Shown here piece by piece: positions 7,987 through 16,072 of a stretch of DNA of 63,498 nt. This DNA comes from Acidimicrobiaceae bacterium. Its GTDB lineage: Bacteria > Actinomycetota > Acidimicrobiia > Acidimicrobiales > Bog-793. The notes beneath the pieces were generated by a model that was given only the letters and a program-made list of their open reading frames with translations, ran no database searches and had not been told where the DNA came from. The stretch covers positions 1 through 63,498 of the forward strand of contig JAODBO010000038.1 of the NCBI GenBank assembly GCA_025464005.1, written 5' to 3'. A program made the translations under genes and the position numbers. How positions within the stretch are numbered: the first letter of the stretch is position 1; each line of letters begins with the position of its first letter.

Positions 7987-8706
7987 TCACTGCCCGAGAC
8001 GGACGCGGCGAAAGGCCTCGGCGAACGAGACGCCCCCGAGCCGCCCGGCTTGCTCGGCACGCTCGCGCATCGCCACCCCGAGCCATTCGCCGCTCTCTCC
8101 GAGCTGGCTTCGGTGGCACAAGATCGCTGCGGCCTTCCGGTCGATGACCGAGGTGATGTCGACGACGACATTGGCATCGAGCGAGGCAGAGAGGTAGACG
8201 ACTCCGACGGTCCACGCCGGCCCGGACGTCGGAAAGTACAGCGGGGAGGCCGCCGCCGGCGACACCGAGTCGAGCACCGCCCACCCGACGATGCGGTGGT
8301 CACGATGGTTGTAGTAGTGCTCGCCGAAGAACACCGCCGTCGGATCCGGGCAGACGACCGCGTCGGGGCGCACGTCACGGATAAGCCGGACGAGCTCACA
8401 ACGGAGCTTGTGATCGTTCTCGAGCTCTCCGTCGTCGACGCCCAGGCGATGCACACGGGCGACGCCCAGCTCGAGCGCGGCTGCGGCGACCTCGGCTGCC
8501 CGCGCCTCCACGAGCGCCGGTACGTCCGCGCCGGGCTCGGACGAGCCTTTGTCACCCTTCGCGCACACCACGAGGTGCACCTCGCAGCCGCTCGCTGCCC
8601 AACGCGCGAGTGTCCCGCCGCACGACACGTCCGCGTCGTCCGGGTGGGCATAGATCGCAAGCGCGCGGCCGGGAACGTCGGCAACGAGCTCAGGCGCCAC
8701 GGGCAT
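7987..8706 (-). CDS. PIG-L/LmbE-family deacetylase
   Basis: The 239-residue protein has the metal-binding AIYAHPDDADVSCGGTLARW motif near residue 15 and the distal HYYNHRDHRIVGWAVLD motif near 120, both diagnostic of zinc-dependent N-acetylglucosaminyl deacetylases (MshB, Mca and bacillithiol BshB relatives). The substrate is probably a GlcNAc-containing or mycothiol-like compound, but MshB and Mca have longer C-terminal parts, so a specific call is unsafe. The ATG at 8706 directly follows a GGGGGGA run. It sits between nrdR and dinB on the same strand. Confidence 0.88.
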   Translation of the reverse strand: MPVAPELVADVPGRALAIYAHPDDADVSCGGTLARWAASGCEVHLVVCAKGDKGSSEPGADVPALVEARAAEVAAAALELGVARVHRLGVDDGELENDHKLRCELVRLIRDVRPDAVVCPDPTAVFFGEHYYNHRDHRIVGWAVLDSVSPAAASPLYFPTSGPAWTVGVVYLSASLDANVVVDITSVIDRKAAAILCHRSQLGESGEWLGVAMRERAEQAGRLGGVSFAEAFRRVRLGQ

Positions 8707-8743
8707 TCCCCCCGGAGCTAGGACGTCGGACCACGTGCGCGCC

Positions 8744-9220
8744 TCACCTCGGACCGTGCTGCTTCGGAGCGGTCTCCTTGGTGAGCAGCCCGGCCTCGCG
8801 CTCGAAGTCCCCGGCATCCTCGAAGCCCTTGTAGACGCTCGCGAAACGCAGGTAGGCGACGTCGTCGAGCTCTCGCAGGCGGTCGAGCACCGCCACGCCG
8901 ATCTCTTGGCTCGCGATCTCCACTCCGGACCGACGGACGAGGTCTTCGACGCCATCAACGAGCGCGTCGAGCTGCGCCCGGTCAACTGGACGGTTCTTGC
9001 AGGCAGAGCGCACTCCCGACGCGACCTTCTCTCGGTCGAACAGCTCCCGCTGCCCCGAGCGCTTGGCGACGAGCAGGACCGAGCCGCCGAGCCGCTCGAA
9101 GGTCGTGAAGCGAAATCCGCACCCGAGGCACTCACGCCGGCGCCGGATGGCGGCGCCTTGCTCCACCTCTCGTGAGTCGACGACACGATCGTCCACGTGT
9201 GCACAACTCGGACACCGCAC
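8744..9220 (-). CDS. nrdR: Transcriptional repressor NrdR
   Basis: NrdR senses ATP/dATP through an ATP-cone and represses ribonucleotide reductase genes. The 158-residue protein has the N-terminal zinc ribbon with CPSC (3-6) and [13 protein letters not shown] (near 32), then an ATP-cone beginning [20 protein letters not shown]. The C-terminus ends in a charged tail. The start is GTG at 9220 (GTGCGGTGTCCG), matching the family's MRCP opening. It lies next to the LysM gene and lexA, an order also seen in mycobacteria. No NrdR box was found in the window. Confidence 0.95.
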   Translation of the reverse strand: MRCPSCAHVDDRVVDSREVEQGAAIRRRRECLGCGFRFTTFERLGGSVLLVAKRSGQRELFDREKVASGVRSACKNRPVDRAQLDALVDGVEDLVRRSGVEIASQEIGVAVLDRLRELDDVAYLRFASVYKGFEDAGDFEREAGLLTKETAPKQHGPR

Positions 9221-9275
9221 GCGCCGACGCTACTGCCCAGCGCCCCCGCGCATCGCGAGGCAACGGTACGACTCG

Positions 9276-9800
9276 CTAGGGCAAGCGCAAGGTGGCGCCC
9301 ACGCGCAGCACGCCACCGGGAAGCTCGGCGTCCAGCTCGTCGACGAGCGGCCTCGGGTCAGCTCCGGGCTCCATCGCCGACGCGATGGACCAGACCGTGT
9401 CTCCGGCGCGCACCACGTACCGATAGCCGCCGTGGACGGCTTGAGCACCCGGGGGTCGCACGAGATGGGATTTCGACCCCGTAAGTGCACCGGTGCCGAA
9501 CCAGATCCCCGCGAGCGCGCCGACCGTCAGCAGCGCTGGGGCGATTCGGAGCCCGCGGCGCTGCCGGGCGGCGCCGGCAACGGCGGGGCGGGTGGGAGCG
9601 GAGGCTCCGGGGCGCAGCGCGCGCTCCGACGCGGATCCGACAAGGCGTAGATGGGCGACCTCGCCGGACGTCTCGCGACGCGGGCGCGTAGTTGCATATG
9701 GGTTGGCTGGCGGAATCGCCCGTCCGCGAGCCGCGGCACCTTGTGGGCGAGCGGCTGGTCGGCCGCCTCGGGTCAACGCCGGATATGCGATCGCCGCCAT
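9276..9800 (-). CDS. LysM-domain membrane protein, probable SOS division inhibitor
   Basis: The 174-residue protein has an Ala/Arg/Pro-rich N-terminal half, a single membrane span (about 100-120, IAPALLTVGALAGIWFGTGAL) and a C-terminal LysM domain (YRYVVRAGDTVWSIASAMEPGADPRPLVDELDAELPGGVLRVGATLRLP). This layout and its position divergent from lexA match mycobacterial Rv2719c (ChiZ), corynebacterial DivS and Bacillus YneA, SOS-induced proteins that delay division. The ATG at 9800 has GTGGAGGCAGAG upstream. The region shared with lexA carries four SOS boxes, supporting LexA control. Orthology is inferred from layout and position. Confidence 0.82.
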   Translation of the reverse strand: MAAIAYPALTRGGRPAARPQGAAARGRAIPPANPYATTRPRRETSGEVAHLRLVGSASERALRPGASAPTRPAVAGAARQRRGLRIAPALLTVGALAGIWFGTGALTGSKSHLVRPPGAQAVHGGYRYVVRAGDTVWSIASAMEPGADPRPLVDELDAELPGGVLRVGATLRLP

Positions 9801-9874
9801 CTCTGCCTCCACTGCTCTGGTCCCTGGCCGCCGCGGTCCCCGGCGGGCAGGGACTGCCTCGTCCGGGCCCTTCT

Positions 9875-9973
9875 TCGTACATACGTTCGACGGTGTCCAG
9901 GCCGATGGTTCCACGAACACCTGTTCGATGTCAAGGCCCCCGTCGAACGCCTGTTCCACGAACGGATGTTTGC
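9875..9973. promoter_or_regulatory. Array of four LexA (SOS) boxes
   Basis: Actinobacterial LexA binds TCGAAC-N4-GTTCGA. Four matches lie between the LysM gene and lexA: 9875-9890 (TCGTACATACGTTCGA, 11 of 12 fixed bases), 9913-9928 (ACGAACACCTGTTCGA, 11 of 12), 9943-9958 (TCGAACGCCTGTTCCA, 11 of 12) and 9958-9973 (ACGAACGGATGTTTGC, weaker). The last three start 30 and 15 bp apart. They can serve both divergent genes, and the last overlaps the lexA -35. Confidence 0.85.
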
Positions 9974-9999
9974 ATTCGGGTGTGACAGCGCAGTACCGT
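9970..9999 (+). promoter_or_regulatory. lexA promoter
   Basis: A -35 TTGCAT (9970-9975) and a -10 TACCGT (9994-9999) are separated by 18 bp. The -35 shares bases with the fourth SOS box, so bound LexA would block polymerase. The leader to the GTG at 10022 is about 15 bases and contains a GAGGAGG site. Confidence 0.6.
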
Positions 10000-10021
10000 G
10001 CGTTGTCGAGGAGGTGGCGAC

Positions 10022-10654
10022 GTGGCCGAGACGGTGCTGACTGGCAAGCGACGACAGATCCTGGAGTTCATCGCCGAGCAGGTCCGATCCCGGGGCTACC
10101 CGCCATCGGTCCGTGAGATCGGCGAGGCGGTCGGGCTCACGTCCTCGTCCACGGTCCACACTCACCTACAGGTGCTGCAACGGCAGGGGTACCTCCAGCG
10201 CGACCCCACCAAGCCGCGGGCGATCGTCGTCAGCTTCGAGCCGGCCTCTGGGGCGGCGATCCCGCTCCGCCCGGTGACCCACGTGCCACTGCTCGGCAAC
10301 GTGGCCGCCGGCACCGGCGTGCTGGCCGAGGAGAGCGTGGAGGAGGTCCTGCCGCTGCCGGAGGACCTGACCGGCACCGGGCAGCTGTTCATGCTGCGGG
10401 TGCGCGGCGAGTCCATGATCGGTGCGGGGATACTCGACGGCGACTTCGTCGTGGTGCGCCGTCAGCCCGACGCGGACTCGGGCGACATCGTCGTCGCCGG
10501 CCTGCCGGAAGGCGAGGCCACGGTCAAGACCTTCCGGCGCAACCGCGGGCGGATCGTGCTCGTGCCGTCGAATCCCGCGTTCGAGGAGATCGACCTGCCG
10601 GCCGACGAGGTCACCGTCTACGGCAAGGTCGTGACGGTGCTGCGCCGCCTCTAG
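10022..10654 (+). CDS. lexA: SOS repressor LexA
   Basis: LexA represses SOS genes until RecA-ssDNA triggers its self-cleavage. The 210-residue protein has an N-terminal winged helix (KRRQILEFIAEQVRSRGYPPSVREIGEAVGLTSSSTVHTHLQVLQRQGYL). The Ala96-Gly97 cleavage bond lies in GNVAAGTG, and the S24 protease domain has catalytic Ser131 (RGESMIGAGI) and Lys169 (GEATVKTF). The GTG at 10022 is preferred to an ATG at 9998 because GAGGAGGTGGCGAC precedes it and family proteins begin close to LTGKRRQIL. It is divergent from a LysM gene and convergent with dapE. Confidence 0.96.
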   Translation: MAETVLTGKRRQILEFIAEQVRSRGYPPSVREIGEAVGLTSSSTVHTHLQVLQRQGYLQRDPTKPRAIVVSFEPASGAAIPLRPVTHVPLLGNVAAGTGVLAEESVEEVLPLPEDLTGTGQLFMLRVRGESMIGAGILDGDFVVVRRQPDADSGDIVVAGLPEGEATVKTFRRNRGRIVLVPSNPAFEEIDLPADEVTVYGKVVTVLRRL

Positions 10655-10687
10655 GGCTGCAGTCCCGCCATTACAGGGTTGTTCGCG

Positions 10688-11758
10688 TCAGTGCTCTCCG
10701 GAGAGCAGCCGCGCGAGCGAGGCATGCACGGCCTCGAGGTCGCTCCGCTCGACCCGCTCGTCCGATGTGTGGGCGAGCAAGGGATCGCCGGGACCGTAGT
10801 TGGCGGCAGGTATGGACCGTTGCGCGAAGAACGCGACGTCGGTCCAGGCGATCTTGGCCCGGGCGGGTTGGCCGGACGCCGCCACGAGGCCGGCGAGCAG
10901 CGGATGGCCGAGCATCGGCGGCGCGGCGGGGGCAGACTCCTCCAGGACCAGATCGTCTCCGCGCCCGCTATCGAGCGCCGGCGCGAGCAGCTCCTCGAGT
11001 GAAGCGAATGCCTCTCGGGCGTCCCGGTCCGGCGCGAACCGGTGACTGAGCGTCAAGCTCGCCTCGTCGGGGACGACGTTCCCGGCGACTCCCCCCGCCA
11101 CCGCGACAGCCTGGAGAGTCTCGCGGTACTCGCAACCGTCGAGGACCGGCCGCCGCTCTGCGAACGCGGCAACTCGTTCGAGCAGCGGCGCCAAACGGTG
11201 GATCGCATTGACACCGACCCACGGCCGCGCCGAGTGCGCGCGCTTGCCCCGCACCGTCGCCGTCACCCGCAACACGCCCTGGCATCCGGCTTCGACGCGG
11301 GCCGCCGTCGGCTCGGCGAGGATCGCAGCGTCGCCGGCTAGGAGCTCCGGCTGCTCGCGTTCGATGACCTTGAGGCCCGAATGGCACTGCGCCACCTCCT
11401 CGCAGGCGTAGAAGACGTATGTGGCGTCGACCGCGGCATCCGTCTGGGTCCGTGCGAGCTCGACCAAGACGGCCAGCCCGCCCTTCATGTCGGCGCTGCC
11501 GAGGCCGTGCAGCACGTTCCCCTCGACCTTCGCGCCCTCGTTGCCCGCCGGTGGGACCGTGTCGAGGTGGCCCGCCAACAACAGACGCTGGTTGCGGCCG
11601 AGGTGGGTCCGAGCCACGACGTTGTCCTCGATCCGCGTTACGTCGAGACCCGGCACGCCCCGAAGCGAGCGTTCGACGAAGTCGGCGATCTCCCGCTCGT
11701 CGTGGCTCACCGAGGCGATGTCGACGAGCTCGGCCGCCCGCGCGAGCAGGTCGGTCAT
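10688..11758 (-). CDS. dapE: Succinyl-diaminopimelate desuccinylase
   Basis: DapE removes succinate from N-succinyl-LL-diaminopimelate in the succinylase branch of lysine/DAP synthesis. The 356-residue M20 metallohydrolase has LLAGHLDTVPPAGN (first zinc ligand His and Asp) near 67, GLGSADMKGG (bridging Asp) near 96, the catalytic YACEEVAQCHSG pair near 128, and the lid-domain VRGKRAHSARPWVGVNAI. The final AHTSDERVERSDL carries the last ligand. The ATG at 11758 starts 25 bp after dapD. With dapD, dapC and dapF in the same block, the assignment is firmer than fold alone would allow. Confidence 0.93.
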   Translation of the reverse strand: MTDLLARAAELVDIASVSHDEREIADFVERSLRGVPGLDVTRIEDNVVARTHLGRNQRLLLAGHLDTVPPAGNEGAKVEGNVLHGLGSADMKGGLAVLVELARTQTDAAVDATYVFYACEEVAQCHSGLKVIEREQPELLAGDAAILAEPTAARVEAGCQGVLRVTATVRGKRAHSARPWVGVNAIHRLAPLLERVAAFAERRPVLDGCEYRETLQAVAVAGGVAGNVVPDEASLTLSHRFAPDRDAREAFASLEELLAPALDSGRGDDLVLEESAPAAPPMLGHPLLAGLVAASGQPARAKIAWTDVAFFAQRSIPAANYGPGDPLLAHTSDERVERSDLEAVHASLARLLSGEH

Positions 11759-11783
11759 CGGCGCCGCACGTCCACGTCCCGCC

Positions 11784-12611
11784 TCACGTCGACACCCCGT
11801 GCGAGCGGAGCACGTCGTTGAGCGCAGCTTTGTCGTGGCGCTCGCCCTCGGTGAGCCGGCGCAGCACGAGTACGCATGGCAGGAAGAACTCCCCTCCGGG
11901 CAGCTCGCGGCGACGCGACGCGCCGACTGCAACGGACCACGGGGGTACGTGGCCACGCGAGATCTCCGCGCCGGTCTCACCGTCGATGACCGGGATCGAA
12001 GGATTGAGGATCGTCCCCGCGCCGATCACCGAGCCCTCACCGATGCGTGCACCGTCGGTCACCATCGCGCGGCTGCCCACGAGGACGTCGTCCTCGATCA
12101 CGACCGGCACGGCGTTCGGAGGTTCGAGCACGCCGCCGATGCCGACGCCACCGGAGAGATGGACACGCTCGCCGATCTGAGCGCACGAGCCGACGGTCGC
12201 CCACGTGTCGACCATCGTGTCCCGCCCGACCCGGGCGCCGATGTTGACGTAGCTCGGCATGAGGATCACCCCCCGATCGAGGAACGCGCCCCGACGGGCG
12301 GAGCCCCCGGGCACGACACGCACGCCATGCGCGGCGAAGTCCTTCTTCAGCGGGAGCTTGTCGGCGAACTCGAACGGTCCCACCTGCGTCGTCGACATCG
12401 TCGCCAACCTGAACAGCAACAGGATGGATCGCTTCAGCCATTCGTGGACGACTATCTCGTCGGACGCGGGGTCGATCTCGGCGACACGAGCCTCACCGCT
12501 GTCGAGGAGCTCGATCGCCTCGTCGACGATCGCAGTCGCATCACCGTCGCCGGCCGCGAGATCGCTGCGATGCTCCCACAGCTCGTCGATTGACTCCTCG
12601 AGGCTTGCCAT
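11784..12611 (-). CDS. dapD: Tetrahydrodipicolinate N-succinyltransferase
   Basis: DapD succinylates tetrahydrodipicolinate from succinyl-CoA. The 275-residue protein has an N-terminal helical domain and a left-handed beta-helix of hexapeptide repeats (GARVGRDTMVDTWATVGSCAQIGERVHLSGGVGIGG). The VIEDDVLVGSRAMVTDGARIGEGSVIGAGTIL turn is typical of the DapD family, and the C-terminus shows the PPWSVAVGASRRRELPGGEF CoA-binding region. The ATG at 12611 follows GGGAGGGACGGAG. It lies between dapC and dapE on the same strand. Confidence 0.95.
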   Translation of the reverse strand: MASLEESIDELWEHRSDLAAGDGDATAIVDEAIELLDSGEARVAEIDPASDEIVVHEWLKRSILLLFRLATMSTTQVGPFEFADKLPLKKDFAAHGVRVVPGGSARRGAFLDRGVILMPSYVNIGARVGRDTMVDTWATVGSCAQIGERVHLSGGVGIGGVLEPPNAVPVVIEDDVLVGSRAMVTDGARIGEGSVIGAGTILNPSIPVIDGETGAEISRGHVPPWSVAVGASRRRELPGGEFFLPCVLVLRRLTEGERHDKAALNDVLRSHGVST

Positions 12612-12644
12612 CTCCGTCCCTCCCTAGAACTGGACGGACGGAGG

Positions 12645-13847
12645 CTAACGCGGCGAACTAACGCCGGCAGTAGAGATCCCGGAGCTCGCGCGGGCCAAAC
12701 GTTCGGCCACGAGCTCTATCCGATCGAGGGGCTGCACCACCGCTATGCGCACGTAGCCCGCGCCGTCGCCGCCGTAGAGCTCGCCCGGGGAGACCAACGC
12801 CCCTCCATGGACGGCGAGCTGGCGAGCGAAGCGCCACTCGGTCGGCTCCGTCTCGTCCGGGGGGCCAACGTCGGGCAGCGGCACCTCGAGGGGGGCCCTT
12901 ACCCACAGGTAGAAGCCGCCTCCGGGCTGCTCGACCGCGACGCCCAGCTCGCCGAGGATCTCGGCGCAACGGGCGAGGCGGGCGGCGTAACGCTGCCTCT
13001 GGAGCTCCACGTGCTCGTCGTCCTCGAGCGCGACAGCGCCGGCGAGCTGAACCGGCCCGGGCACCATGAAGCCGGCATGACGACGCAGCTCGCCGAGGTA
13101 GGCGACGAGGTCCGGGTCGCCGGCGTAGAAGCCGACCCTCAGTCCGGCGCAGTTGGAGCGCTTCGAGATCGAGTGGACGGCGAGCACACCGTCGAGTCCG
13201 TGCTCGAGGATGGTGCGAGGAGCGCCGTCCCAGGTGAACTCGGCATAGCACTCGTCCGAGAGGACAGGCACGCCGTGCGCCCGTCCGAAGCTCGCCGCCG
13301 CTCCAAGGTCCTCCAGCCGACCGGTCGGGTTTGCCGGGCTGTTGACCCAGAGGCAGAGCGCGCGCTCCAGGTCGTCGGTGCCGATGGCTTCGAGGTCGAG
13401 CGTCCCGTCGGGGCGCGCGGGCACCGCCACGGCGCGACATCCCGCGAGCGCCGCCCCCATCGCGTAGGTCGGGTAGGAGATTGCCGGATAGAGGACCGTG
13501 TCCCGACCCGGGTCGCGCAGGCGGAGCCAGTGCGGCATCCCCGCGACGAGCTCCTTCGTGCCGATGCACGCCGCGAGCCCGCCGCGTTCGAGCGCGACGC
13601 CGAAGCGCCGCTCGACCCATCCCCTCGCAGCGTCGATCAGCCGCGCGCTCCCGATCCCCGACGGGTAGCCCCGCTCCGCACCCGAGGCCCCGAGCGCCGC
13701 GACTACCGCCGAGGGCGGCGGGTCGTAGGGCGTTCCGATCGACAGGTCGACGAGGCCGCCGGGCAGCGCTTGACCTGCGGCGGCCAGTGGCTTCAGGCGG
13801 TCGTAGGGGTAGGTCGGCGGCACGAAGCCCCGCTCTCGGTCCGGCAC
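12645..13847 (-). CDS. dapC: Succinyldiaminopimelate aminotransferase
   Basis: This class I/II PLP aminotransferase (400 residues) probably converts N-succinyl-2-amino-6-ketopimelate to N-succinyl-LL-DAP. Visible landmarks are the FVPPTYPYDRLKPLA opening typical of actinobacterial DapC, a LWVNSPANPTGRL motif near 166, VLSDECYAEF near 195, the PLP-binding lysine in HSISKRSNCAGLRVGF near 230, and YVRIAVVQP near the end with the substrate-binding Arg. The GTG at 13847 has AGGAGGAG upstream. It is the middle member of a dapC-dapD-dapE run downstream of hflX. Confidence 0.9.
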   Translation of the reverse strand: MPDRERGFVPPTYPYDRLKPLAAAGQALPGGLVDLSIGTPYDPPPSAVVAALGASGAERGYPSGIGSARLIDAARGWVERRFGVALERGGLAACIGTKELVAGMPHWLRLRDPGRDTVLYPAISYPTYAMGAALAGCRAVAVPARPDGTLDLEAIGTDDLERALCLWVNSPANPTGRLEDLGAAASFGRAHGVPVLSDECYAEFTWDGAPRTILEHGLDGVLAVHSISKRSNCAGLRVGFYAGDPDLVAYLGELRRHAGFMVPGPVQLAGAVALEDDEHVELQRQRYAARLARCAEILGELGVAVEQPGGGFYLWVRAPLEVPLPDVGPPDETEPTEWRFARQLAVHGGALVSPGELYGGDGAGYVRIAVVQPLDRIELVAERLARASSGISTAGVSSPR

Positions 13848-13856
13848 GGGCTCCTC

Positions 13857-15131
13857 CTAGGGCTCGCGACGAGCGGCGGCGAACGGCGCGAAACGGCGCC
13901 TGGCTACTTCGTCGAGGCGCGCCCGGACCTCGAGGACCTCACCGACGTCTCGCTGCTCGATGACCTCGCCCGCGCGGTGCAGCGCTGCCAGGACGTCGCC
14001 CCGGTCGTAGGGCACGACGAGCTCGACGGTCTTGTCGCTCGAGCGCAGCGCATCCGCGATCGCGGCGAGCAGCTCCGGCGTGCCTTCCCCGGTCAATCCC
14101 GAGAACGCGACCGATCCCGGATAGAGCTGCACGAGGCGCGCCGCGTCCGCGGGCGCACGGTCGGCCTTGTTGAAGGCGACGAGCTCGGGAACGGCATCGG
14201 CCTCGATCTCGTGCAGCACCGACCGGACGGCCTCCATCTGGTCCTCCGGGTTCGCCGCGCTCGCGTCCACCACGTGCACGAGCAGGTCCGTGTCGGCGAC
14301 GACCTCGAGCGTCGAGTGGAACGACTCGACCAGCTGGTGCGGCAGCTTGCGCACGAAGCCGACCGTGTCCGAGCACAGCACGACCTGGCCGCCAGGCAGA
14401 TCGAGCTTGCGCGTCCGGGGATCCAACGTTGCGAACAGACGGTTCTCGACCAGCGCGTCCGCGTCGGTGAGGGCGTTCAACAGCGTGGACTTGCCGGCGT
14501 TGGTGTAACCGACGAGGGAGACGCTGCGCTGGGCACCGCGGCGGCGAGCTCGCCGCTGCGTGCGGCGGGTGCCCTCGAGCTGCTCGAGCTCGGACTCAAG
14601 CTTGGTGATCCGTCGCATGATGCGCCGCCGGTCCACCTCGAGCTGAGTCTCGCCGGGCCCCCGCGTCCCGATGCCACCGGCTTGCTGCGACAGCGACCCT
14701 CCTCGGCCCCGCAACCTCGGCAGCCGGTAGCGAAGGAGCGCGAGCTCGACCTGCGCCTTGCCCTCGTCGGTGCGGGCGTTCTGGGCGAAGATGTCGAGGA
14801 TGACGGCGGTGCGGTCGATCGCCGTGCGCCCGAGCAGCTTCTCGAGGTTGCGCTGCTGAGCCGGGCTGAGCTCGTCGTCGAACACGACGGTATCGGCGTC
14901 GACCTTCTCGCACAGCAGGTGCAGCTCCTCGGCCTTGCCTCTGCCGATGAAGGTCGCAGGGTCGAGGGTGTCTCGTGACTGCAGGACACGCGCCACTTCG
15001 TCGGCGCCCGCGGTGTCGACGAGCAGGCTGAGCTCGTCCAGGCTCGCCTCGACCTCGTCGAGCCTCCGTGGCCAGGTGACGACCCCCACGAGCACGATGC
15101 GCTCGCGAAAGCTGCGCTCGATGAGCGTCAC
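13857..15131 (-). CDS. hflX: Ribosome-associated GTPase HflX
   Basis: HflX is a GTPase that splits stalled ribosomes. The 424-residue protein has the N-terminal HflX domain with SRDTLDPATFIGRGKAEEL and VVFDDELSPAQQRNLEK, the glycine-rich GRGGSLSQQAGGIGTRGPGETQLE linker, then the G domain: P-loop LVGYTNAGKSTLLNAL near 203, switch region LFATLDPRTR, DTVGFVRKLPHQLVESFHSTLE and NKAD near 320. The GTG at 15131 overlaps the dapF stop as GTGA. This start gives the usual length; reading further upstream would run inside dapF. Confidence 0.96.
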   Translation of the reverse strand: MTLIERSFRERIVLVGVVTWPRRLDEVEASLDELSLLVDTAGADEVARVLQSRDTLDPATFIGRGKAEELHLLCEKVDADTVVFDDELSPAQQRNLEKLLGRTAIDRTAVILDIFAQNARTDEGKAQVELALLRYRLPRLRGRGGSLSQQAGGIGTRGPGETQLEVDRRRIMRRITKLESELEQLEGTRRTQRRARRRGAQRSVSLVGYTNAGKSTLLNALTDADALVENRLFATLDPRTRKLDLPGGQVVLCSDTVGFVRKLPHQLVESFHSTLEVVADTDLLVHVVDASAANPEDQMEAVRSVLHEIEADAVPELVAFNKADRAPADAARLVQLYPGSVAFSGLTGEGTPELLAAIADALRSSDKTVELVVPYDRGDVLAALHRAGEVIEQRDVGEVLEVRARLDEVARRRFAPFAAARREP

Positions 15132-16072
15132 GGGCGACCCTGCGAAGCGAGGAGGTCGACATTCGGTGCAGGGCCAGTCGCGACGTCGACCAGCTCGTCC
15201 GTCTCGACCGACGCCTCGGCCACCCGCTGGGCCGGTCCGGTGAGCACCGCGTGCGGCGTGAGCAGCTCGCCGGAGAGCTCGACGAGCAGTGTCCCACCCG
15301 GGTTGACGACGCTGACCGCATCGCCGACGATCCCCGATGCTCGGGCGGCAGCCGCCGCGGCGCAGCTCCCGCTGCCGCACGCGAGCGTGATCCCGGCTCC
15401 GCGCTCCCAGACGTCGAGGACGAGCGAATCGGTCCCTTCGATCAGCGAGACGACCTCTACGTTCACCCCACCGGGCACCGCCGCCTCGAGCGCGGGCCCG
15501 AGCCGATCGAGGGCGTAGCGCTCTGCGGTGCCGGCAACGGGCTTCGTGGCGAGGATCACGATGTGCGGATTGCCGATGTCGACGTGGCGCGCGACGTGAT
15601 CGTCGAGGCTCGCGAGTTCGGCGCGCTCGGCCGAGCCCGCCGCGGCACCGAGCGGGAGCTCGGTCGCCGGGATCTCTGGCCCGACCACGAGCGCGCCCAT
15701 GTCGACTCGCACCTGCGCCGCGCCCGGGACCGCGCCCGGAGCGACCTCGACCCTCGAGAGGCCGGCCAGCGTCTCGACCCCGATCTCCGGCCCCGGGACG
15801 AGCATCTCGTGCACCGCTGCCAGCGCAGCGCAACGGAGACCGTTGCCGCTCGTCTCCGCGACGCTTCCGTCGGCGTTGCGCAAGTCCATCTGCAGCGCCC
15901 CTGCGCCCGTTGGGCGGGACAGGCGAAGCAGCCCGTCGGCGCCGAGTCCGCGGTGACGATCGCACAGCGCCGTCGCGAGGGGCGCGTCAAAGCGGATCTC
16001 GCGCTCCCAGTCGACGAGGACGAGGAAGTCGTTCCCGAGACCATGGTATTTGGCGAGACGCAGGTGCACCAC
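15128..16072 (-). CDS. dapF: Diaminopimelate epimerase-family protein (one catalytic Cys replaced by Ser)
   Basis: DapF interconverts LL- and meso-diaminopimelate with two cysteines acting as acid and base. The 314-residue protein has KYHGLGNDFLVL at the start, a pseudo-twofold fold, and DIGNPHIVI in the second half. The second active-site motif GITLACGSGSCAAA keeps its Cys near 225. The first motif, usually CGNGxR, reads ETSGNGLRC near 75, with Ser where the family has Cys. It lies between miaA and hflX, a normal dapF position, and dap genes surround it, so the function is still likely. The start is one of two consecutive GTG codons at 16072. Confidence 0.85.
   Translation of the reverse strand: MVHLRLAKYHGLGNDFLVLVDWEREIRFDAPLATALCDRHRGLGADGLLRLSRPTGAGALQMDLRNADGSVAETSGNGLRCAALAAVHEMLVPGPEIGVETLAGLSRVEVAPGAVPGAAQVRVDMGALVVGPEIPATELPLGAAAGSAERAELASLDDHVARHVDIGNPHIVILATKPVAGTAERYALDRLGPALEAAVPGGVNVEVVSLIEGTDSLVLDVWERGAGITLACGSGSCAAAAAARASGIVGDAVSVVNPGGTLLVELSGELLTPHAVLTGPAQRVAEASVETDELVDVATGPAPNVDLLASQGRP

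Noticed and set aside
10655..10687. Terminator between lexA and dapE
   Set aside because: No stem of useful length could be drawn in the 33-bp gap.
12807..14978. A 723-codon plus-strand open frame
   Set aside because: It lies antisense to dapC and hflX, which have full domain sets. Its composition is Arg/Glu/Val-rich, as expected of the complement of high-GC coding sequence.
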